The position numbers and the translations under genes were made by a program. A DNA stretch of 5,268 bases from an uncultured Actinomycetes bacterium (GTDB taxonomy: Bacteria > Actinomycetota > Actinomycetes > Nanopelagicales > Nanopelagicaceae): NCBI GenBank assembly GCA_937864205.1, contig CALMJB010000008.1, positions 1 through 5,268 on the forward strand, written 5' to 3'. Under the pieces are notes generated by a model. That model searched no databases and had not been told where the DNA came from. It worked only from the letters and a program-made list of their open reading frames with translations. Positions 1-5,268 of this stretch are shown here, piece after piece (position 1 is the first letter of the stretch; every line of letters begins with the position of its first letter).

Positions 1-77
1 CCGAATCTGATACCGAATTATTGAATTGGATTAACTCTTTAATTTCATCTTTAACTACACTTATACAATCCGAATAA
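1..77 (+). CDS. mfd: Transcription-repair coupling factor Mfd, C-terminal end (partial)
   Basis: An open frame enters from the left edge (first full codon at base 3) and stops at TAA 75-77, giving 24 residues: ESDTELLNWINSLI, then a Ser/Thr/Leu tail. Acidic residues followed by an ELL-W-x-x-x-LI helix fit the last helix of actinobacterial Mfd, the ATP-dependent translocase that removes stalled RNA polymerase from DNA lesions and recruits UvrA. The family call rests mostly on context: mfd commonly lies just upstream of mazG and eno in Actinobacteria, and the stop is 29 bases before the next start. The fragment is too short to be certain from residues alone, and no helicase motif is in view. 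The alternative is that this is non-coding spacer. Confidence 0.6.
   Translation, partial: ESDTELLNWINSLISSLTTLIQSE
64..69 (+). promoter_or_regulatory. Weak candidate -10 box for the lipoprotein gene
   Basis: TACAAT at 64-69 differs from TATAAT at one position and would start transcription near base 76, leaving a leader of about 30 bases before the GTG at 107. No convincing -35 element sits at the right distance, and the box lies inside the last codons of the upstream frame. AT-rich sequence yields such matches by chance, so this is only a suggestion. Confidence 0.15.
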
Positions 78-93
78 ATCAAAGTAAATCGAC

Positions 94-98
94 AGGAG
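94..98 (+). promoter_or_regulatory. Shine-Dalgarno site that fixes the GTG start at 107
   Basis: AGGAG lies 8 bases before the GTG at 107-109. It is the clearest ribosome binding site in the window and supports GTG, with no ATG nearby, as the true start of the lipoprotein gene. Confidence 0.75.
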
Positions 99-106
99 CA
101 AAATCG

Positions 107-745
107 GTGAGGTCAAAAATTAAAAGTAAGTACACAAATATAAAACCGATTTTCACAGTTATTTTTGCGCTTACTGCCGCTATTTCACTCGCCGGATGTG
201 GACAAATCAGTGAGGGAATTCAAGTGGGGCAAACGAAAGTATCTGTTTCGCAAATTCAGAAATCAATTGATGAAATTTTAAAAGAGCGTAAAACGGTGGA
301 TACCTCACAAATGCAACTTTTGTTCGGAGCAGATTTAGCAAGATCTCAGGCGCAATTAGAGATACGTTCCTTAGTAATTGATCAAGTTGCACAAGAAAAA
401 AAAGTTCAGATAACGCAATCTGATTTAGAGCAACGTAAGTCTCAAATCGAAACAAGATTGAGTGACCAAGGTGCTACTTTAAAAACTGCATTAGTAGGTG
501 CCAGTTTGGGTTCAAGTAATTTGGATAAGTTTCTTAAAATCATTTTGGTTTCCGAAAAGCTATCTGATCAATTAAAAGCTGCTGGCATACCAGATGCTCA
601 ATTAGAGTCAGAAGTTTCGAAAATTATGGGTCAGACCTCAAAAAATTTGAAGGTGAATGTCAATCCAAGATATGGAAAATGGAACTTTGAAACCGCTTCG
701 ATTGAAGCCGTTGATAACACGCTGGGTGCTGTAGTCAACCGTTAG
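107..745 (+). CDS. SurA-like lipoprotein (SurA N-domain type, no PPIase domain)
   Basis: A 212-residue exported lipoprotein with a GTG start. A basic N-terminus (residues 1-13), a hydrophobic stretch (about 15-29) and the lipobox LAGC (28-31) predict signal peptidase II cleavage and lipid attachment at Cys31 on the outer face of the cytoplasmic membrane. After this, IQVGQTKVSVSQIQKSI (38-54) resembles the short beta strand and first helix of SurA/PrsA N-terminal chaperone domains. Mostly charged helices follow to about residue 160, with a C-terminal NPRYGKW (186-192). NPRYG-x-W near the end is a feature I associate with actinobacterial SurA-like proteins beside mazG. No parvulin peptidyl-prolyl isomerase domain is present and there is no room for one. 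A role in binding or folding exported proteins is inferred from the family, and substrates are unknown. It follows the mfd end by 29 bases and precedes mazG by 45 bases, probably in one transcript. Confidence 0.8.
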   Translation: MRSKIKSKYTNIKPIFTVIFALTAAISLAGCGQISEGIQVGQTKVSVSQIQKSIDEILKERKTVDTSQMQLLFGADLARSQAQLEIRSLVIDQVAQEKKVQITQSDLEQRKSQIETRLSDQGATLKTALVGASLGSSNLDKFLKIILVSEKLSDQLKAAGIPDAQLESEVSKIMGQTSKNLKVNVNPRYGKWNFETASIEAVDNTLGAVVNR

Positions 746-790
746 AGAGTTAGAGAATTTAGCGAAGATAAGAGAAATTGAATTCAAATC

Positions 791-1474
791 ATGCCTGACT
801 CTGAATTACTTAGATTACGACAAGTTATGGATCAATTGCGTTCGCCCGGTGGATGCAGCTGGGATGCTAAGCAAACTCACGAATCACTCTTAAAGTATCT
901 GTTAGAAGAGTCTTACGAACTAATAGATGCGGTTGAACAGAAAGACACCACTGCAATTCAAGAGGAATTAGGTGATCTACTTCTACAGGTTTACTTTCAT
1001 GCTCGAATCGCAGAGGAAAATTCAAATCAATCATTTGATATTGAATCAGTAGCGAAGGTAGTAACTGACAAATTAATCAATCGGCATCCAAATGTTTTTG
1101 GTAATGACCCTGATGTAAAGCGTAAAGATAAATCTCTGACTGACGATGAGCGGGTCTCAGTTTGGGAAAGTGTTAAGGCACAAGAAAAGCAACGCAATTC
1201 TGCTTTAGATGGAGTCGCTCTTGGGCAACCTGCAATTTTGTTATCCACAAAACTATTAGAGCGAATTAAACGTCTTAAAATGAATGATGTTGTTATTCCA
1301 AATTTAAATAAAACTTTTCTCAATATAGATTTTTCTGACTCTAAAGCTGTTGGAGATCTGCTTTTAGGTTTAATCAAACTAGCAACTGATTCTGGCGTTG
1401 ATCCGGAAACCGCTCTGCGTGCTGCTAATAATCGGTTAATCGCTTCGGTAAAAGATATAGAATCGGCAACTTAG
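791..1474 (+). CDS. mazG: MazG nucleoside triphosphate pyrophosphohydrolase
   Basis: A 227-residue cytoplasmic enzyme that hydrolyses NTPs and dNTPs to monophosphates and pyrophosphate. The family clears aberrant nucleotides and, in some bacteria, lowers alarmone levels. The N-terminal domain is complete. LRSPGGCSWDAKQTHESLL (16-34) is the MazG opening motif. The Mg-binding acids of EExxE...ExxD are E39, E40, E43, E59 and D62, followed by NRHPNVFG and WESVKAQEK-R-SALDGV. The C-terminal half keeps the scaffold (VGDLLLGLIKLA, DPETALRAANNRL) but lacks the EExxE helix found in the second domain of E. coli MazG, and the protein is shorter than the roughly 263 residues there. Only the first domain is likely to be catalytic. 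ATG 791 is the first possible ATG after an in-frame stop at 779-781. The only Shine-Dalgarno-like sequence (GAGAA near 772) is weak and rather far. eno starts 26 bases after the stop. Confidence 0.95.
   Translation: MPDSELLRLRQVMDQLRSPGGCSWDAKQTHESLLKYLLEESYELIDAVEQKDTTAIQEELGDLLLQVYFHARIAEENSNQSFDIESVAKVVTDKLINRHPNVFGNDPDVKRKDKSLTDDERVSVWESVKAQEKQRNSALDGVALGQPAILLSTKLLERIKRLKMNDVVIPNLNKTFLNIDFSDSKAVGDLLLGLIKLATDSGVDPETALRAANNRLIASVKDIESAT
1436..1463 (+). promoter_or_regulatory. Candidate promoter for eno inside the 3' end of mazG
   Basis: TAGAAT (1458-1463) matches TATAAT at five of six positions. TTAATC (1436-1441), a poor -35, lies 16 bases upstream. A start near 1470 would give a leader of about 30 bases carrying the AAGGA site. 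A separate promoter would suit the high expression usual for enolase. The evidence is only a consensus match in AT-rich coding DNA. Confidence 0.22.
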
Positions 1475-1488
1475 AAGATTGAACTGAT

Positions 1489-1493
1489 AAGGA
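1489..1493 (+). promoter_or_regulatory. Shine-Dalgarno site that supports the TTG start of eno
   Basis: AAGGA ends 7 bases before TTG 1501-1503. An in-frame stop at 1480-1482 rules out a more distant start, and no ATG or GTG occurs early in the gene, so this site decides in favour of TTG. Confidence 0.7.
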
Positions 1494-1500
1494 AAAATCA

Positions 1501-2793
1501 TTGAGTAATTCCGGTAAAGATTCTTTAATCAAAGCGGTTACGGCCCGAGAAATCCTAGATTCCAGAGGAAATCCAACGGTCGAAGTTGAAGTTAGATTAG
1601 AAAACTCGATAGTTGCGCGAGCCGCTGTTCCAAGTGGCGCTTCAACTGGCGCGTTTGAAGCGGTGGAATTACGTGATGGTGAGAAGAGATATGGCGGTAA
1701 AGGTGTAAAAACCGCTGTTTCAAATGTGAATTCAAAGATTGCGCCAGTATTAATCGGTAAGGATGTAAACCAGCAATCTGAGTTAGATAAATTAATGATT
1801 GATCTTGATGGCACGAAGAACAAATCAAATCTAGGTGCAAATGCAATTTTGGGCGTTTCATTAGCAATTGCTAAAGCCGCCGCGCAATCATCTGGAGTTT
1901 CGCTGTTTAAATTTATTGGTAAAAATCAAGGCGTTACATTGCCGGTGCCGATGATGAATATATTAAATGGTGGCGCACACGCTGATACAAATGTAGATGT
2001 ACAAGAGTTTATGGTGGCACCAATTGGCGCAAACTCATTCCAAGAGGCTTTGCAATGGGGAGCTGAGATTTATCACGCATTGAAATCAGTTCTTAAGAAA
2101 AAGGGATTAGTCACAAGTATTGGTGATGAAGGTGGATTTGCCCCAGATTTACCAAGCAATACCGCGGCGCTAGATTTGATCGTTTCCGCAATCGAACAAG
2201 CTGGCTATTCCTTGAAATCTCAGATTGCGTTGGCGATGGATGTGGCCGCAACTGAGTTTTATAAAGATAATAAATATAACTTTGAAGGAAAATCACAAAG
2301 TTCGCAATCGATGATTGAATACTATGCAAAATTAGTTGCAAACTATCCATTAGTTTCAATCGAAGATCCGCTCAGTGAAGATGATTGGGTTGGTTGGGCA
2401 GAAATCACAAAAGTCCTCGGAGAAAAAGTGCAACTAGTCGGGGATGACTTATTTGTAACTAATCCAGATCGCCTGCAACAAGGTATAGATAAGAAATGTG
2501 CCAATGCATTATTGGTCAAGGTGAATCAAATCGGATCGTTAACTCAAACTTTGGCAGCGGTAGAACTGGCGCATAAAAATGGATATAAAACGATGATGTC
2601 ACACCGCTCGGGTGAAACTGAAGATACGACAATTGCTGACTTGGCCGTGGCGTGCAACTGTGGCCAAATAAAAACTGGCGCACCAGCTAGATCTGAACGA
2701 GTCGCCAAGTACAACCAACTTTTGCGAATTGAAAGTGAACTAGCCGGACAAGGTAAGTACGCTGGCCGACAAGCTTTTCCAAGATTTAAATAG
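1501..2793 (+). CDS. eno: Enolase (phosphopyruvate hydratase)
   Basis: A 430-residue, full-length enolase that interconverts 2-phosphoglycerate and phosphoenolpyruvate in glycolysis and gluconeogenesis. It is cytoplasmic, Mg-dependent and normally dimeric or octameric. The N-terminal domain holds AREILDSRGNPTVEVE (15-30) and the mobile loop SGASTG (45-50). The barrel shows all expected active-site residues: Glu169 in QEF, catalytic Glu210 in GDEGGFAPD, Mg ligands Asp247 (AMDVAA), Glu288 (SIEDP) and Asp315 (VGDDL), general base Lys340 within the signature LVKVNQIGSLTQT, His368 in SHRSGETEDT, and Lys391 in IKTGAPARS. It ends in FPRFK. Residue roles are transferred from the yeast enzyme by motif. 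Translation starts at TTG, supported by AAGGA 7 bases upstream. The N-terminus has about 9 residues before the conserved start, which is normal. It lies between mazG and ftsB, as in many Actinobacteria. Confidence 0.99.
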   Translation: MSNSGKDSLIKAVTAREILDSRGNPTVEVEVRLENSIVARAAVPSGASTGAFEAVELRDGEKRYGGKGVKTAVSNVNSKIAPVLIGKDVNQQSELDKLMIDLDGTKNKSNLGANAILGVSLAIAKAAAQSSGVSLFKFIGKNQGVTLPVPMMNILNGGAHADTNVDVQEFMVAPIGANSFQEALQWGAEIYHALKSVLKKKGLVTSIGDEGGFAPDLPSNTAALDLIVSAIEQAGYSLKSQIALAMDVAATEFYKDNKYNFEGKSQSSQSMIEYYAKLVANYPLVSIEDPLSEDDWVGWAEITKVLGEKVQLVGDDLFVTNPDRLQQGIDKKCANALLVKVNQIGSLTQTLAAVELAHKNGYKTMMSHRSGETEDTTIADLAVACNCGQIKTGAPARSERVAKYNQLLRIESELAGQGKYAGRQAFPRFK

Positions 2794-2812
2794 TCATTAA
2801 ATCAATTATGAT
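2785..2812 (+). promoter_or_regulatory. Candidate promoter between eno and ftsB
   Basis: TATGAT at 2807-2812 matches five of six positions of the -10 consensus. TTTAAA at 2785-2790, overlapping the last codons of eno, could serve as a weak -35 with a 16-base spacer. Transcription would begin near 2819 and give a leader of only about 16 bases. The spacer 2794-2834 has 4 G/C in 41 bases and contains no GC-rich hairpin, so it shows no intrinsic terminator for eno. Low-complexity AT sequence makes chance matches likely. Confidence 0.3.
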
Positions 2813-2834
2813 CATTAATTAAATTTAAAAAATT

Positions 2835-3239
2835 ATGCGTAACTGGATCTCTAAGAAATTAAGTGCCCAAGGTTTATCTACTCGAGCATTGATTTTTGGA
2901 ATTGTACTTTTCATATTGGCAATAACTTTGGCACCACCTTTGCAACATTATTTAAATCAGCGAGCTCAAATAAACTCGCTTCGAACTCAACTTTCTGATA
3001 GCCAGAAAATGTTGGCGAATGCTCAAGCTGAGTTATCTCGGTGGAACGATCCAAATTACGTTGCAAATCAAGCCCGGGCAAGATTGCATTTTATTTTTCC
3101 TGGGGAACGTTCATATGTAATTATCGGGCCAGAACAATCAGCTGATCCAAATCAGAGCACCAAGATTTCAAACAGTTTTCCAATTGGAATTCCTTGGTAT
3201 CAAAGAATTATTGCTTCAATAACCAGCACAAATCCATGA
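2835..3239 (+). CDS. ftsB: FtsB/DivIC-type septum formation initiator protein
   Basis: A 134-residue bitopic membrane protein of the divisome. Family members pair with FtsL through a coiled coil, join FtsQ and help activate septal peptidoglycan synthesis. A short basic cytoplasmic N-terminus (1-17) precedes one membrane helix (about 18-36, ALIFGIVLFILAITL). A predicted coiled coil (about 38-69, rich in Gln, Leu, Ala) is followed by the DivIC motif W70-N-DP-x-YV-x-x-QAR (70-81), then RLHFIFPGERSYVII (83-97) and a polar, presumably extracytoplasmic tail with a final IPWYQRII segment. The W-DP-YV-QAR and FPGE blocks are the actinobacterial form of the family. No Shine-Dalgarno sequence precedes ATG 2835, as the leader is almost pure A/T. 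The gene shares ATGA with the DUF501 gene, so the two are probably co-translated. The symbol is by family and position; divIC would be equally acceptable. Confidence 0.92.
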   Translation: MRNWISKKLSAQGLSTRALIFGIVLFILAITLAPPLQHYLNQRAQINSLRTQLSDSQKMLANAQAELSRWNDPNYVANQARARLHFIFPGERSYVIIGPEQSADPNQSTKISNSFPIGIPWYQRIIASITSTNP

Positions 3240-3772
3240 AGAATTTTGAAGATCCTTCCTCTGAAGACTTAAAAGTTATCGAACGACAATTAGGTCGCCC
3301 ACCACGAAATGTTTTAAAAATTGCACATCGGTGTGAATGCGGTGCGCCAGCTGTAATTACTACCGCACCAAGACTTTCTGATGGCACCCCATTTCCAACC
3401 TATTTTTATGCCACCTGCCCAAAATTAACTGGCGCACTTTCTACTTTGGAAAGTGCTGGCTTGATGACTCAGTTCAACCAAGAATTAAGTACCGATTCCA
3501 ACTTGCGAGAACATTTAAAAACCGCGCACGATCGTTATTTACAAGCGCGTGATCTGGCCATGAAGAATTTGGCAGAAACTTCCGATGATGAAAACCTAGA
3601 ATTAAAAAACATCAGCGCTGGCGGCATGCCAGATCGCATTAAATGCTTGCATGCAATTGCCGCCCAATCATTTGCCCAAGGTGTTGGCGTGAATAAATTG
3701 GGAGATCGAACAATTGCGGCTTTACCAAAATGGTGGTGTGAAGCACCCTGTAGTTCTGCAAGCGAAAATTAA
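3236..3772 (+). CDS. DUF501 family protein of unknown function
   Basis: A 178-residue soluble protein of the DUF501 family, conserved in Actinobacteria directly between ftsB and ppx and without an established function that I know of. Recognisable blocks are LGRPPRNV (19-26), HRCECGAPAVI (31-41), PRLSDGTPFPTYFYATCP (45-62), a helical middle with AHDRYLQARDLA (97-108), AGGMPDRIKCLHAIAAQSFAQG (128-149) and GVNKLGDRTI (151-160). Cys33, Cys35, Cys61, Cys137 and His139 lie in the most conserved blocks and could bind a metal, which is inference. No signal peptide or membrane helix is seen. I place the start at ATG 3236, which overlaps the ftsB stop as ATGA. A longer in-frame start at ATG 3194 would add 14 residues that are only ftsB sequence read out of frame. 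No Shine-Dalgarno site is visible, so translation is probably coupled to ftsB. ppx begins two bases after the stop. Confidence 0.92.
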   Translation: MKNFEDPSSEDLKVIERQLGRPPRNVLKIAHRCECGAPAVITTAPRLSDGTPFPTYFYATCPKLTGALSTLESAGLMTQFNQELSTDSNLREHLKTAHDRYLQARDLAMKNLAETSDDENLELKNISAGGMPDRIKCLHAIAAQSFAQGVGVNKLGDRTIAALPKWWCEAPCSSASEN

Positions 3773-3774
3773 AA

Positions 3775-4695
3775 ATGCGCGTTGCAGCGATTGATTGCGG
3801 AACAAATTCAATTCGCCTATTAATTGCTGATATAACAGATGGAAATTTTCAAGAATTATTCCGCGATATGGAGATTGTGCGCCTGGGTGAAGGCGTAGAT
3901 CAAAATAAAGCCTTTTCACCTGCGGCAATCGAGCGAACATTGATTGCGGTAGAAAAATTCAAATCTGAAATTATCAGGCGCGGTGTGCAACAAATCAGAT
4001 TCTGTGCCACTTCTGCCACCAGGGATGCAACAAATCGAGATTTATTTATTGATGGCGTGCGGAAAATATTGAATGTTGAAGTAGAAGTTATTCCCGGAAC
4101 ACTAGAGGCAAGATTTTCATTTAAAGGAGCAACCCAATCATTGCCGGCAAGTATGGCGCCGTTTTTGGTGGTGGATATTGGTGGCGGTTCTACCGAATTT
4201 GTATTGGCAGATTCAGCTGAATCAGAGGATTTATCGGCTATTAGTGTCGATATCGGATGTGTGCGAATGAGTGAACGCCATTTCAAAAATCTTCCGCCAA
4301 CCGCAGCACAGATTGCTGCAGCCAGTGCCGATATAAATTTAGCAATCGATAAAGCATTCAAAGTTATTGATTTCAAACGGGTGAAAAGTTTGATTGCGGT
4401 AGCCGGAACCGCCACGACTGTTGCCGCCGCTGCCCTCAATTTGGACAAATATGATCGATATGCGATTCATTTGGCTTTTATTGAAAGTAAGAAGACTTTT
4501 TTAGTTTCACAAAAATTGCTACAGATGAACAAATCTGAAATCAGTGCGCTGCCGTACATGCATCCGGGTCGAGTCGATGTAATTTCTGCCGGCGCGTTAG
4601 TACTTTCTCAAATTATTGAACGGACAAAAGTAAGCGGGTTTATCGCAGCAGAGACCGATATATTGGATGGCATTGCGTGGTCAATAGCAAAATAA
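3775..4695 (+). CDS. ppx: Exopolyphosphatase / pppGpp phosphatase, Ppx/GppA family
   Basis: A 306-residue cytoplasmic phosphatase of the ASKHA-fold Ppx/GppA family, which releases phosphate from polyphosphate ends or the 5' phosphate of pppGpp. It is the short form, with only the two ASKHA subdomains and none of the C-terminal HD-like domains of E. coli Ppx (about 510 residues). Motifs: phosphate-1 loop AIDCGTNSIRLLIAD (5-19), SATRDATN (80-87), PGTLEARFSFKGA (107-119) with Glu111 at the place of catalytic Glu121 of E. coli Ppx, phosphate-2 loop DIGGGSTEF (134-142) with Glu141, GCVRMSE (161-167), AGTATTVAA (210-218) and PGRVDVISAGA (264-274). Position after DUF501 matches M. tuberculosis Rv1026 (PPX2). 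Which substrate it prefers cannot be told from sequence. It starts two bases after the DUF501 stop without a Shine-Dalgarno site, so translation is probably coupled. Confidence 0.94.
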   Translation: MRVAAIDCGTNSIRLLIADITDGNFQELFRDMEIVRLGEGVDQNKAFSPAAIERTLIAVEKFKSEIIRRGVQQIRFCATSATRDATNRDLFIDGVRKILNVEVEVIPGTLEARFSFKGATQSLPASMAPFLVVDIGGGSTEFVLADSAESEDLSAISVDIGCVRMSERHFKNLPPTAAQIAAASADINLAIDKAFKVIDFKRVKSLIAVAGTATTVAAAALNLDKYDRYAIHLAFIESKKTFLVSQKLLQMNKSEISALPYMHPGRVDVISAGALVLSQIIERTKVSGFIAAETDILDGIAWSIAK

Positions 4696-5268
4696 ACCAA
4701 CCTATTGCTGCCAAACAAAATCTAAATTTTAAAACTTTAAAACAACTAGATTCAGAAATATCTAAATGCAAAACTTGTCCTAGGTTGGTGGATTGGCGAG
4801 AAGAGATTGGCCAAACTAAACGGTTGGCATATAAATCCGATAAATATTGGGCTAAACCGGTTCCAGGATTTGGCGAAAATGATGCAAAAATATTGGTAGT
4901 CGGTTTAGCGCCTGGTGCTCACGGTGCCAATCGCACTGGAAGAGTTTTCACCGGCGATCGATCTGGCGATTGGTTATATAAAGCGTTATTTGATGTGGGG
5001 TTGGCAAAGCAGCCAGAAAGCATAAGCATCGACGACGGCCAAAAGTTATTTAAGACCAGAATTACTTGTGCAGTTCATTGTGCACCACCAGGAAATAAAC
5101 CATTACCGGATGAAATCGCAAATTGTCGAAGTTGGTTTTCTAATGAAATCAGAATCCTTTGGCCAAACCTAAAAGTTATAGTTGCATTAGGTCGATTGGC
5201 TTGGGATTGTGTAATTAAAGAGTTAAATTCAGAACTTGTTGAAAGTTCACAATTAGAAACATCGAAAA
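4677..5268 (+). CDS. Uracil-DNA glycosylase, family 5 (UdgB type), 3' truncated by window edge
   Basis: The frame is open from GTG 4677 to the right edge (197 codons, no stop). The product is an iron-sulfur uracil-DNA glycosylase that removes uracil, and in family 5 other deaminated bases, to start base excision repair. Motif GLAPGAHGANRTGR (76-89) followed by VFTGDRSGDWLYKAL is the family-5 active-site block. CKTCPRLVDWREEI (31-44), HCAPPGNKP (134-142) and NCRSWF (149-154) give Cys31, Cys34, Cys135 and Cys150, matching the usual four [4Fe-4S] ligands. VALGRLAWD is the strand after the cluster. The second catalytic block (HPS-type) should lie beyond the edge. I chose GTG 4677 because it gives a natural-length N-terminus. 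It overlaps ppx by 19 bases, and GGATGG at 4665-4670 is a possible ribosome site. No ATG or other GTG lies between it and Cys31, so the true start could only be longer or rarer. Confidence 0.9.
   Translation, partial: MVNSKINQPIAAKQNLNFKTLKQLDSEISKCKTCPRLVDWREEIGQTKRLAYKSDKYWAKPVPGFGENDAKILVVGLAPGAHGANRTGRVFTGDRSGDWLYKALFDVGLAKQPESISIDDGQKLFKTRITCAVHCAPPGNKPLPDEIANCRSWFSNEIRILWPNLKVIVALGRLAWDCVIKELNSELVESSQLETSK

Noticed and set aside
1027..1377. A 116-codon open frame on the - strand opposite mazG
   Set aside because: It is covered by conserved MazG sequence on the + strand and shows no motif or ribosome site.
1425..1867. Two - strand open frames (132 and 91 codons) across the mazG end and start of eno
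   Set aside because: Both mirror eno and mazG codons, with no family resemblance. Overlap of two shadows is expected in such coding DNA.
2808..2822. Palindromes ATGATCAT and TTAATTAA as an operator or terminator
   Set aside because: They are short and AT-only or nearly so, in a spacer of about 10% G+C where such palindromes arise by chance. There is no GC stem followed by a T run.
3194..3235. A longer start for the DUF501 gene at ATG 3194
   Set aside because: The extra 14 residues overlap the ftsB coding region, do not resemble the family, and the ATG at 3236 gives the typical ATGA junction.
3900..4448. A 182-codon open frame on the - strand opposite ppx
   Set aside because: It lies entirely within a well-supported gene, has low-complexity Ala/Ser/Thr composition and no recognisable domain, so it is a shadow frame.
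1..5268. Mobile element, CRISPR array, tRNA/rRNA, toxin-antitoxin or defence system
   Set aside because: No repeats, transposase or integrase motifs, RNA gene-like structures or defence domains were seen. All long frames are explained by housekeeping families.

Overview
The window holds part of a compact, one-strand housekeeping cluster, about 40% G+C by spot counts of individual lines. Eight coding regions, two of them cut by the window edges, run left to right on the + strand. The order is the 3' end of mfd, a SurA-like lipoprotein, mazG, eno, an ftsB/divIC-type septum gene, a DUF501 gene, a ppx/gppA phosphatase and the start of a family-5 (UdgB-type) uracil-DNA glycosylase. The order mfd-mazG-eno-FtsB-DUF501-Ppx is a known actinobacterial arrangement (compare the Rv1020-Rv1026 region of Mycobacterium tuberculosis). 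DUF501 and the W-DP-YV-QAR type of FtsB also point to Actinobacteria. The low G+C and tight packing suggest a small-genome, probably aquatic actinobacterium, for example the Nanopelagicales (acI) or a relative. That placement is inference.

Layout: bases 3-77 are the last 24 codons of a reading frame that fits the Mfd C-terminus. The lipoprotein (107-745, GTG start with a good AGGAG) follows after 29 bases. mazG (791-1474) follows after 45 bases, and eno (1501-2793, TTG start with AAGGA) after 26 bases. A 41-base spacer of only about 10% G+C separates eno from ftsB (2835-3239) and contains a possible -10 box. ftsB and the DUF501 gene (3236-3772) overlap by ATGA. ppx (3775-4695) starts two bases after the DUF501 stop. 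The glycosylase (from GTG 4677) overlaps the end of ppx by 19 bases and runs off the right edge.

Roles: the genes fall into genome and nucleotide upkeep (Mfd, MazG, the glycosylase), central glycolysis (enolase), division and envelope (FtsB, SurA-like lipoprotein) and polyphosphate/alarmone turnover (Ppx). They look like a co-transcribed housekeeping block, with possible internal promoters before eno and before ftsB. They do not form a single pathway.

I found no mobile element, CRISPR array, RNA gene, toxin-antitoxin pair or defence system, and no stretch over 300 bases lacks a gene. Nothing here looks like an undescribed system. The least understood items are the DUF501 protein, with its conserved cysteines, and the short SurA-like lipoprotein.
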